From Pseudomonadota bacterium (GTDB taxonomy: Bacteria > Pseudomonadota > Gammaproteobacteria > Burkholderiales > Ferrovaceae): a DNA stretch of 7,245 nucleotides. Each line of letters begins with the position of its first letter. Position 1 is the stretch's first letter. This document shows, one piece after another, positions 1 to 6,537 of this stretch. The position numbers were made by a program, and so were the translations under genes. The stretch is taken from positions 1-7,245 of the forward strand of contig JAJZHC010000066.1 in NCBI GenBank assembly GCA_021804705.1, read 5' to 3'. The notes under the pieces were generated by a model, which was not told where the DNA came from, made no database searches, and was given only the letters and a program-made list of their open reading frames with translations.

Positions 1-2380
1 GCGTATCGTCGGGGACGTCATCGGTAAATACCATCCCCATGGCGACACGGCAGTTTATGATGCCATCGTGCGTATGGCGCAGGATTTTTCGCTGCGTTAT
101 CCGCTGGTGGACGGGCAGGGCAACTTCGGTTCGGTGGATGGCGACAATGCGGCCGCCATGCGTTATACCGAAATCCGCATGGCGCGCATCACCCACGAGC
201 TTCTGGCCGATATCGATCGCGATACCGTGGATTTTGGGCCCAACTACGACGGTTCGGAAAAAGAGCCTCTGATCCTGCCGGCCAAATTCCCCAACCTGCT
301 GGTCAACGGTTCGTCCGGCATTGCTGTGGGCATGGCCACCAATATCCCGCCCCATAACCTGGGTGAAGTGGTGGATGCCTGCCTCGCGCTGCTGGCCAAT
401 CCTGACGTCGATATCGAAGACCTGATCGCCATCATGCCGGCTCCCGATTTTCCCACGCGCGGCATCATCTATGGCACGGCATCTGTTCGCCAGGGCTACC
501 TGACGGGTCGCGGGCGGGTGTTGATGCGTTCACGCACACATGTGGAAGACATGGACAAGGCGGGAGGGCGCCAGGCCATCATCGTGGATGAGTTGCCCTA
601 TCAGGTCAACAAAGCCAACCTCATCATCAAGATTGCCGAGCTGATACGCGAAAAACGTATCGAAGGCATTTCCGACCTGCGCGATGAGTCCGACAAGTCC
701 GGCATGCGCATCGTCATCGAATTGAAGCGCGGCGAGCTGCCTGAGGCGGTACTCAACAACCTGTTCAAACAGACGCAGTTGCAGGACTCCTTTGGCATGA
801 ACATGGTGGCGCTGGTGGACAACCAGCCGCGCCTGCTCAACCTCAAGCAATTCCTCGAAGCCTTCCTGCGCCACCGGCGTGAGGTCATCACCCGGCGCAC
901 CGTCTTCGATCTGGGCAAGGCGCGTGATCGGGCCCACATCCTGGAAGGTCTTGCGGTGGCCCTGTCCAATGTGGATGAAATCATTGCCCTGATCAAGGCT
1001 TCGGCCACCCGGGCCGTGGCGCGCGACGCCCTGATGGCGCGGGTATGGGATTCACCGCTGGTACGCGACATGTTGTTGCGCGCTCCCGAAAACGCCTCCC
1101 GTCCCGCTGGGCTACCCGCTGAATATGGCCTGCACCCGCAGGGGTATCGCCTGTCCGAAACCCAGGCCGTAGCCATTCTCGAAATGCAGTTGCAGCGCCT
1201 CACCGGGCTTGAACAGGAGAAAATCCGCGACGAGTACCGCGAAGTTATGGAGCGTATTGCCGACCTGCTGGACATTCTGGCCCATCCCGAGCGGATTTCA
1301 CGCATCATTGCCGAAGAGCTCACCAGCATCAAGGAAACCTTCGGCGACGCCCGTCGCAGCGAAATTGTGGTCAATGCTGAAGACATCGACTACGAAGACC
1401 TCATCACTCCGGCCGAGATGGTGGTGACGCTGTCCCATGGCGGCTACATCAAGGCGCAGCCCGTGGGCGACTATCGCGCTCAGCGTCGCGGCGGACGAGG
1501 CCGACAGGCAACCGCTACCAAGGAAGATGATTTCATCGATCGCCTGTTTGTGGCCAATACCCACGATCACATCCTGTGCTTCTCCAGCCTGGGGCGCGTG
1601 TACTGGCTGCGCGTGTTCAACGTTCCGGCGGGCAGCAGCGGCAGTCGCGGCAAGCCCATCGTCAACCTCATGCAGCTGGAGGAAGGCGAAAAGATCAACG
1701 CCATCCTGCCGGTCAAGGAATTCGACGAGCAGCATTATGTGTTCATGGCCACGGCGCTGGGTACGGTCAAGAAAACCCCGCTCACTGATTTCTCGCGGCC
1801 TCGCGCCGCTGGCATCATTGCCGTAGACCTCGATCCGGATGATTATCTCGTGGGTGTGGCCATCACGGATGGCAAGCACGACGTGATGCTGTTTTCTGAC
1901 GAAGGCAAGGCAGTGCGTTTCGCCGAGGACGATGTGCGGCCCATGGGCCGCACGGCGCGCGGTGTGCGCGGCATGCGCCTGCCAGAAGGGCAGCGCGTCA
2001 TTGCCATGCTGGTGGCCGAAAATGAATCCCAGTCGGTGCTGACGGCCACCGAAAATGGCTTTGGCAAGCGCACGCCCATCTCCGAGTACACCCGCCACGG
2101 TCGCGGGGGGCAGGGCATGATCGCCATCCAGACTTCGGTGCGCAATGGCCGGGTGGTGAGTGCGGCGCTCGTCAATTCTGACGACGAACTGATGCTGATC
2201 ACCACGGGTGGCGTATTGATCCGCACCCGCGTTCAGGAAATCCGCGAAATGAGTCGGGCCACCCAGGGCGTGACCCTGATCTCGCTGGATGATGGCGAAA
2301 AACTGGTGTCCCTCAGCCGCATTGACGAATCAGCCTCAGAACCGGAAACGGTAGCCGAACCAGACGACGCGGAGGCCTGA
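1..2380 (+). CDS. gyrA: DNA gyrase subunit A, 5'-truncated
   Basis: GyrA is the breakage-reunion subunit of DNA gyrase (A2B2), which introduces negative supercoils using ATP. The reading frame is open from base 2, and the first residues ([15 protein letters not shown]) align with E. coli residues 68 onward, so the true start lies upstream; the Met at 68 is internal. The catalytic Arg-Tyr pair (E. coli R121-Y122) is at 161-166. Quinolone-determining positions 83 and 87 are Thr (47-49) and Asp (59-61), the latter the sensitive-type residue. The tower and exit-gate region runs to about 1400, followed by the C-terminal beta-pinwheel DNA-wrapping domain. The GyrA box QRRGGRG (1481-1501) separates it from ParC of topoisomerase IV. 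The protein ends in a short acidic tail ([14 protein letters not shown]). About 792 residues are present, implying about 859 in full against 875 in E. coli. No frameshift or intein is seen. Identification is very secure. Confidence 0.98.
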   Translation, partial: RIVGDVIGKYHPHGDTAVYDAIVRMAQDFSLRYPLVDGQGNFGSVDGDNAAAMRYTEIRMARITHELLADIDRDTVDFGPNYDGSEKEPLILPAKFPNLLVNGSSGIAVGMATNIPPHNLGEVVDACLALLANPDVDIEDLIAIMPAPDFPTRGIIYGTASVRQGYLTGRGRVLMRSRTHVEDMDKAGGRQAIIVDELPYQVNKANLIIKIAELIREKRIEGISDLRDESDKSGMRIVIELKRGELPEAVLNNLFKQTQLQDSFGMNMVALVDNQPRLLNLKQFLEAFLRHRREVITRRTVFDLGKARDRAHILEGLAVALSNVDEIIALIKASATRAVARDALMARVWDSPLVRDMLLRAPENASRPAGLPAEYGLHPQGYRLSETQAVAILEMQLQRLTGLEQEKIRDEYREVMERIADLLDILAHPERISRIIAEELTSIKETFGDARRSEIVVNAEDIDYEDLITPAEMVVTLSHGGYIKAQPVGDYRAQRRGGRGRQATATKEDDFIDRLFVANTHDHILCFSSLGRVYWLRVFNVPAGSSGSRGKPIVNLMQLEEGEKINAILPVKEFDEQHYVFMATALGTVKKTPLTDFSRPRAAGIIAVDLDPDDYLVGVAITDGKHDVMLFSDEGKAVRFAEDDVRPMGRTARGVRGMRLPEGQRVIAMLVAENESQSVLTATENGFGKRTPISEYTRHGRGGQGMIAIQTSVRNGRVVSAALVNSDDELMLITTGGVLIRTRVQEIREMSRATQGVTLISLDDGEKLVSLSRIDESASEPETVAEPDDAEA
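2371..2375 (+). promoter_or_regulatory. Ribosome binding site of serC
   Basis: GGAGG lies 8 bases before the serC ATG at 2384 and is the best Shine-Dalgarno match at any gene start in the window. It lies inside the last codons of gyrA, whose stop (2378-2380) falls between this site and the serC start. Ribosomes finishing gyrA would therefore be delivered at the serC start, which suggests translational coupling (inference). Confidence 0.75.
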
Positions 2381-2383
2381 TTC

Positions 2384-3463
2384 ATGAGGAGCTTTAATTT
2401 TTCGGCGGGGCCCGCCACGCTCCCCACGGAAGTCATTACCCAGGTGCAGCAGGAACTGCCAGACTGGCGCGGCACAGGCATGTCCGTCATGGAATTGAGT
2501 CACCGCAGTCCCGAGTTTGCCGGCATCCTCATCGAAACCGAGCTGGATCTGCGTGAACTGCTCGCCATCCCCGAACATTATCGGGTGGTGTTCTGCCAGG
2601 AAGGCGCCAGCGCACACTGGGACATGATTCCCCTCAACCTGTTGCAGGGCAATACGCGCGCCGATTACATCGAAACCGGTTACTGGTCCTATCGGGCCAT
2701 CGAGGAAGGGCGGCGCTATTGCAACGTCAATATTGCTGCTTCCAACCGCGTGGATCAGTTCTGCGCCATTCCGGACCAAAGCGAGTGGCGCCTCGACCCC
2801 AAAGCGGCCTATGTGCATTACTGCTCCAACGAAACCATTGATGGCCTGGAGTTTTTCTGGGTGCCCGACGTGGGCAAGGTGCCTCTCGTGGTGGACATGT
2901 CCTCCCACTTTCTCTCGCGGCCCATGGATATCTCGAAATTCGGTCTTGTCTATGCTGGCGCGCAGAAGAACATAGGCCCCGCCGGGTTGAGCCTCGCCAT
3001 CATTCGTGACGACCTGCTCAAGCCTTCGGCCCCCGGTACGCCTTTTCTGATGGATTACCACAGCCAGGTGCACGCCCACTCCATGCTCAACACCCCACCC
3101 ACCTTCACCATCTGGGTGGCCGGCCTGGTCTTCAAGTGGATCAAGCGGCAGGGGGGGCTTGCGGCCATGGAACAGATCAATATCGAAAAATCCCGGCTGC
3201 TGTATGATTTTCTGGACAGTAGCGGGTTTTACCGCTCCCAGGTCAAGCATCAGGACCGTTCGCGGATGAATGTGCCATTCCATTTGCGCGAGCCCTCCCT
3301 GGACGAGGTCTTCCTGAAGGAGGCTGACGCGCACGGGCTGCACCAGCTGCGGGGCCACCGGGTGGTGGGCGGAATGCGTGCGTCCATCTACAATGCGATG
3401 TCTTTGGCCGGCGTGAAAGCGCTGATCTCTTTCATGGCAGATTTCGAGCGTCGATATGGCTGA
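2384..3463 (+). CDS. serC: Phosphoserine aminotransferase
   Basis: SerC is a cytoplasmic PLP enzyme that transfers an amino group from glutamate to 3-phosphohydroxypyruvate, giving phosphoserine for serine synthesis. It also acts on the 4-phosphohydroxythreonine intermediate of PLP synthesis. The 359-residue length is close to E. coli (362). The N-terminal FNFSAGPA motif is followed by substrate-binding H40-R41, W101 (stacks on PLP), T151 in the NETIDG motif, D171, Q194 and the Schiff-base lysine K195 in GAQKNIGPAG. N236-T237 (NTPPT) contact the phosphate from the partner subunit; H325 and R332 (GHRVVGGMRASIYNAM) bind substrate. All these expected residues are present. The odd part is residues 73-80 (EGASAHWD), where relatives usually have GG-x-x-x-QF. 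The start at 2384 is supported by a GGAGG 8 bases upstream and by the family N-terminus. The gene lies 3 bases after gyrA and overlaps pheA by 8. Confidence 0.96.
   Translation: MRSFNFSAGPATLPTEVITQVQQELPDWRGTGMSVMELSHRSPEFAGILIETELDLRELLAIPEHYRVVFCQEGASAHWDMIPLNLLQGNTRADYIETGYWSYRAIEEGRRYCNVNIAASNRVDQFCAIPDQSEWRLDPKAAYVHYCSNETIDGLEFFWVPDVGKVPLVVDMSSHFLSRPMDISKFGLVYAGAQKNIGPAGLSLAIIRDDLLKPSAPGTPFLMDYHSQVHAHSMLNTPPTFTIWVAGLVFKWIKRQGGLAAMEQINIEKSRLLYDFLDSSGFYRSQVKHQDRSRMNVPFHLREPSLDEVFLKEADAHGLHQLRGHRVVGGMRASIYNAMSLAGVKALISFMADFERRYG
3456..3463 (+). other. serC/pheA 8-base overlap
   Basis: The pheA ATG (3456-3458) lies inside the last codons of serC, whose TGA stop is at 3461-3463. No good Shine-Dalgarno precedes the ATG; the nearest purine patch is GAG at 3446-3448. 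Initiation of pheA probably depends on ribosomes terminating at serC (inference from layout). Confidence 0.7.
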
Positions 3464-4541
3464 TTCAAAATCTGAAGTGTCGCTGCAGTCCCTGCGTGAG
3501 AAAATCGACCAGATCGATCTGGATGTCCTGCGTCTGCTCAACGCGCGCGCAGAGGCCGCAGGCGAGATCGGCAAGCTCAAAACCGGGGTGCTCTATCGTC
3601 CCGAACGCGAAGCCCAGGTCCTGCGCCGCGTGCGAGAACTCAATCCCGGCCCTCTGGCGGCCGAGACGGTAACTTTCCTGTTTCGCGAAATCATGTCGGC
3701 CTGCCTGGCCTACGAACGCCCCATTACGGTGGCCTGCCTCGGCCCTTCGGGTACTTATTCCGAGGCTGCGGCCGTGCGTCAGTTTGGACACGCCGCAAAC
3801 ATCCTGACCTGTATCACGCTCGATGACGTCGTGCGTGCCGCAGAAACCGGCAAGGCGGATTTTGCCGTGGTGCCCGTAGAGAACTCCACCGAAGGCGCGG
3901 TCGGCCGTACGCTGGATCTGATGATCGAGACGCCCCTCAAGGTATGCGGCGAAATCCAGCTGCGTATTCGCCATCAGTTGCTGGCAGCGCCAGAGCTGAC
4001 GGCGCTAAAGGATGTGTTGCGGGTGTTTTCCCATGGCCAGTCGCTGGGCCAATGCCAGCACTGGCTCAATGCCTGGTTGCCCCAGGCGGAACGGGTCGCG
4101 GTGGCCAGCAACGCTGAGGCTGCGCGCCTTGCTGCAGAGCAGCCAGGCTCGGCTGCCATTGCAGGGGAGCTGGCGGGAGAGCGCTACGGGCTTCATGTGC
4201 TTCATGCCAACATCGAGGACGAATCCACCAATACCACGCGCTTTCTGGTACTGGGCCCCGAGCTGCCCGGACCTTCGGGGCGCGACAAGACCTCTATGGT
4301 GCTGGCGGCACGCAATCGGCCCGGTGCCATTCATGAACTGCTCACACCGTTAGCCACTTGCGGGGTCAGCATGACGCGGCTCGAGTCGCGCCCGTCGCGG
4401 ACGGCACTGTGGGAATACGTCTTTTTTGTGGACGTGGAAGGGCATCAGCAGGACCCCGCCGTGGCCACAGCCATCCGGGCCATTGAGGAGAAGGCCCTGT
4501 TCAGCAAGGTTCTCGGTTCCTACCCGGTGGCGGCCCTATGA
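3456..4541 (+). CDS. pheA: P-protein: chorismate mutase/prephenate dehydratase
   Basis: This bifunctional cytoplasmic enzyme converts chorismate to prephenate and then to phenylpyruvate, the committed route to phenylalanine. The 361 residues hold three parts. An AroQ-type chorismate mutase (about 8-88) shows R14, R31, K42 and R51-E52 at the positions of E. coli R11, R28, K39 and R51-E52, with E87 where E. coli has Q88. A prephenate dehydratase domain (about 92-268) has the GPSGTYSEAA, VPVENSTEGAVG and NTTRFLVLG motifs; the TRF triad is at 261-263. A C-terminal ACT domain (about 278-356) carries RPGAIHEL and LESRP, the motifs associated with phenylalanine binding, so feedback inhibition by phenylalanine is likely. 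The sequence ends in KVLGSYPVAAL, as in pseudomonad and betaproteobacterial P-proteins. The start overlaps the serC end and leaves a normal N-terminus. The end overlaps hisC. No defects are seen. Confidence 0.97.
   Translation: MADSKSEVSLQSLREKIDQIDLDVLRLLNARAEAAGEIGKLKTGVLYRPEREAQVLRRVRELNPGPLAAETVTFLFREIMSACLAYERPITVACLGPSGTYSEAAAVRQFGHAANILTCITLDDVVRAAETGKADFAVVPVENSTEGAVGRTLDLMIETPLKVCGEIQLRIRHQLLAAPELTALKDVLRVFSHGQSLGQCQHWLNAWLPQAERVAVASNAEAARLAAEQPGSAAIAGELAGERYGLHVLHANIEDESTNTTRFLVLGPELPGPSGRDKTSMVLAARNRPGAIHELLTPLATCGVSMTRLESRPSRTALWEYVFFVDVEGHQQDPAVATAIRAIEEKALFSKVLGSYPVAAL
4538..4541 (+). other. pheA/hisC ATGA stop-start overlap
   Basis: The pheA stop TGA (4539-4541) shares bases with the first hisC ATG (4538-4540). 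The sequence reads ATGATGG, so a second ATG at 4541 is also in frame. A G-rich patch (GGTGGCGG, 4526-4533) lies just upstream and may act as a weak ribosome site. The layout is typical of termination-reinitiation coupling. Confidence 0.75.
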
Positions 4542-5641
4542 TGGACCTGTGCGACCTCACGCCGTCCTACATCCGGGATATTGCTCCGTACCAGCCTGGC
4601 AAACCCATTGGCGAACTGCAGCGCGAGCTGGGGCTTGGCCACATCATCAAGCTTGCCTCCAACGAAAACCCGCTGGGCCCCAGCCCCAAGGCACTGGAAG
4701 CCATCAAGGCAGCCCTGCCGGAAATTGCCCTGTACCCCGATGGCAACGGTTTCGAGCTCAAAAGCGCACTGGCTGCACGATTTTCCGTGGCGCGCGACGG
4801 GATCGTGCTGGGCAATGGTTCCAATGATGTGCTGGAACTCGTGGCTCGTGCCTTCCTGGGACGCGATACTTCGGCGATCTATTCGCAGCATGCCTTTGCC
4901 GTTTATCCTCTGGTGACACAGGCTGTCGGGGCCCTGGGCATCGCGGTGCCGGCGCGTGATTTTGCCCATGATCTCGAAGCCATGATCGCGGCCATCCGCA
5001 CGGATACCCGCGTGTTGTTTGTGGCCAACCCCAACAATCCCACCGGCACCCTGATACCGGGTCCGATCCTGCATGAAGCGTTGAAGCGCGTGCCACACCA
5101 TGTATTGATCGTCCTGGACGAGGCCTACACAGAATATCTTCAGCCCGAGCACCGGTTCGATGCAGTGTCCTGGCTTGGCGAGATGCCCAACCTCCTGATC
5201 TCGCGCACCTTCTCCAAGGCCTACGGCCTGGCCGGATTGCGTGTGGGCTTCGGCCTTGCGCGCCCTGAAATCATCGATCTGCTCAACCGGGTGCGCCAGC
5301 CATTCAACGTCAGCAGCCTCGCGTTGACAGCAGCTGAAGCAGCCCTGGGGGATGGCGAGTTCCTGGAACGCACCCGTGCGCTCAATGCTGCGGGCCTGGC
5401 GCAGCTTGCAGCCGGCTTTCGTCGCTTGCGCCTGCCTTTCATTCCCTCGTTTGGCAATTTTGTGGCGGTGAAGGTGGGAGACAGTGCGCGCATCTACCAG
5501 TCCCTGTTGCGCCAGGGCATCATCGTGCGTCCCGTGGCCGCTTACCAGATGCCGCTTTACCTGCGTGTTTCGGTGGGGCTGGCGGAGGAGAACGCGGCGT
5601 TTCTTGCGGCGCTGGAGGCCAGCCTCCACGAGACGGCGTAG
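4538..5641 (+). CDS. hisC: Histidinol-phosphate/aromatic aminotransferase
   Basis: This fold-type I PLP aminotransferase of the HisC family uses glutamate to aminate imidazole-acetol phosphate in histidine synthesis. Family members at this chromosomal place can also transaminate prephenate, phenylpyruvate or hydroxyphenylpyruvate. The 367 residues include KLASNENPLGPSP (38-50), the ANPNNPTG motif with N167, LDEAY with D194 and Y197, the Schiff-base lysine K227 in SRTFSKAYGLAGLR, R235 for the PLP phosphate and R343 in YLRVSVG for the substrate carboxylate. The catalytic set is complete. The context, between pheA and tyrA and far from any other his gene visible here, argues for a role in phenylalanine and tyrosine synthesis, possibly besides a second hisC elsewhere. 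The start could be either ATG at 4538 or 4541; I chose the first because it forms the usual ATGA overlap. The family call is firm, but the in vivo substrate is inference. Confidence 0.95.
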   Translation: MMDLCDLTPSYIRDIAPYQPGKPIGELQRELGLGHIIKLASNENPLGPSPKALEAIKAALPEIALYPDGNGFELKSALAARFSVARDGIVLGNGSNDVLELVARAFLGRDTSAIYSQHAFAVYPLVTQAVGALGIAVPARDFAHDLEAMIAAIRTDTRVLFVANPNNPTGTLIPGPILHEALKRVPHHVLIVLDEAYTEYLQPEHRFDAVSWLGEMPNLLISRTFSKAYGLAGLRVGFGLARPEIIDLLNRVRQPFNVSSLALTAAEAALGDGEFLERTRALNAAGLAQLAAGFRRLRLPFIPSFGNFVAVKVGDSARIYQSLLRQGIIVRPVAAYQMPLYLRVSVGLAEENAAFLAALEASLHETA

Positions 5642-5644
5642 GCC

Positions 5645-6529
5645 ATGGCCGAGCTCTTTCAGAAGCATCCACGCCGCCTTGCCGTCATCGGCGTTGGCCT
5701 GATCGGCGGATCTTTTGCCCTTGCCCTGCGCGAGGCCGCGAGCGAAGTGCATATCGTGGGCTACGATCGCGACGAAATCAATCTTGCCGCAGCCCGGCAT
5801 ATGGGCGTCGTCAATAGTACCGTGCACGATGCGGCGGCAGCAGTGCGTGAAGCGGACATGGTCATGATTGCGGTGCCGGTGGGCCAGGTTGAGGGGGTTC
5901 TGCAGGAAATTGTCCCGGCCCTGAATTCCAGCGCCATCATTACCGATGTGGGCAGCACCAAGGGGTCAGTGGTGCGCGCGGCACAAGCCATTCTGGGGCC
6001 GGCCTTCGAGCGCTTTGTGCCGGGGCACCCGATTGCCGGGGCCGAGCACAGCGGCGTGCGCGCCGCGCGTGCAGACCTGTTTCGTGACCGGTCCGTGGTG
6101 CTGACACCGGTAGAAGGCACGCACGAACTGCCGCGCGATATCATGCGTAAATGCTGGGAAGCCTGTGGCGCGCGCGTGGAAGAAATGACCGTGGCGCGCC
6201 ACGACGCCATTTTCGGGGTGGTCAGCCATCTGCCGCACCTGCTCAGTTTTGCGCTGGTGTACGACATCGCCACCCGAGTGGATGCGGATACTTTTTTTCG
6301 TTTTGCGGCCAGCGGTTTTCGCGACTTTACCCGCATTGCCGGGAGCAGTCCCGAAATGTGGCGCGACATTGGCCTAGCCAACCGCGACGTGCTGTTGCTG
6401 GAAATAGCCCGCTACCGCGAGCACCTGGAGCGCCTGAGCCAATTGCTGACCCAGCAGGACGGCGCGGCCCTGGAAGCATTTTTCCGGGTGGCCCGCGAAG
6501 CCCGTCGCAGCTGGACTGAAACGCCCTGA
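5645..6529 (+). CDS. tyrA: Prephenate/arogenate dehydrogenase
   Basis: TyrA oxidatively decarboxylates prephenate to 4-hydroxyphenylpyruvate, or arogenate to tyrosine. The 294 residues form a single dehydrogenase without a chorismate mutase or ACT domain, the short form known in pseudomonads. The N-terminal Rossmann fold carries GVGLIG (16-21), and D41 at the end of the second strand (VGYDRD) favours NAD over NADP. Then come TDVGSTKG (100-107), GHPIAGAEHSG (127-137, H128) and the SHLPHLLSFAL motif (194-204), whose H195 matches the catalytic histidine of E. coli TyrA. FRDFTRIAGSSPEMWRDI (225-242) is a conserved substrate-side motif. The start lies 3 bases after the hisC stop and gives the expected short lead before the Rossmann motif. 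A weak purine patch (GAGACGG, 5630-5636) may serve as ribosome site. Substrate preference between prephenate and arogenate cannot be read from sequence; no allosteric domain is present. Confidence 0.96.
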   Translation: MAELFQKHPRRLAVIGVGLIGGSFALALREAASEVHIVGYDRDEINLAAARHMGVVNSTVHDAAAAVREADMVMIAVPVGQVEGVLQEIVPALNSSAIITDVGSTKGSVVRAAQAILGPAFERFVPGHPIAGAEHSGVRAARADLFRDRSVVLTPVEGTHELPRDIMRKCWEACGARVEEMTVARHDAIFGVVSHLPHLLSFALVYDIATRVDADTFFRFAASGFRDFTRIAGSSPEMWRDIGLANRDVLLLEIARYREHLERLSQLLTQQDGAALEAFFRVAREARRSWTETP

Positions 6530-6537
6530 GAATTTCC

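Noticed and set aside
1298..2098. 266-codon open frame on the minus strand opposite gyrA
   Set aside because: It is in register with gyrA codons and rich in His and Ala, as expected from reverse-complemented GC-rich coding sequence; no supporting start signal is seen.
2322..2350. Possible serC promoter inside gyrA (TTGACG at 2322)
   Set aside because: The -35-like hexamer has no matching -10: the hexamer 17 bases downstream is GAAACG. The stretch is fully explained as GyrA codons.
2404..2416. GC-rich inverted repeat near the serC start
   Set aside because: A 5-bp stem with a 3-base loop (GGCGG/CCGCC) encodes the conserved Ser-Ala-Gly-Pro-Ala; codon constraint explains it and there is no T-run for a terminator.
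3151..3157. Run of seven G in serC as a phase-variation site
   Set aside because: The run encodes the end of Gln plus two Gly at a conserved place, the frame is intact, and serC is not a gene expected to phase vary.
2336..3580. 414-codon open frame on the minus strand opposite serC
   Set aside because: Its codons are in exact register with serC codons, so a stop needs TTA, CTA or TCA in the sense strand, which are rare in this GC-rich sequence. The translation shows no family motif, and serC is certain on the other strand.
4520..5827. 435-codon open frame on the minus strand opposite hisC
   Set aside because: It has the same in-register relation to hisC, spans the pheA/hisC and hisC/tyrA junctions, and has no recognisable protein motif. 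It is a composition shadow.
6292..6298. Run of seven T in tyrA as slippage site or terminator
   Set aside because: It encodes Phe-Phe within an intact frame and has no GC-rich hairpin directly before it.
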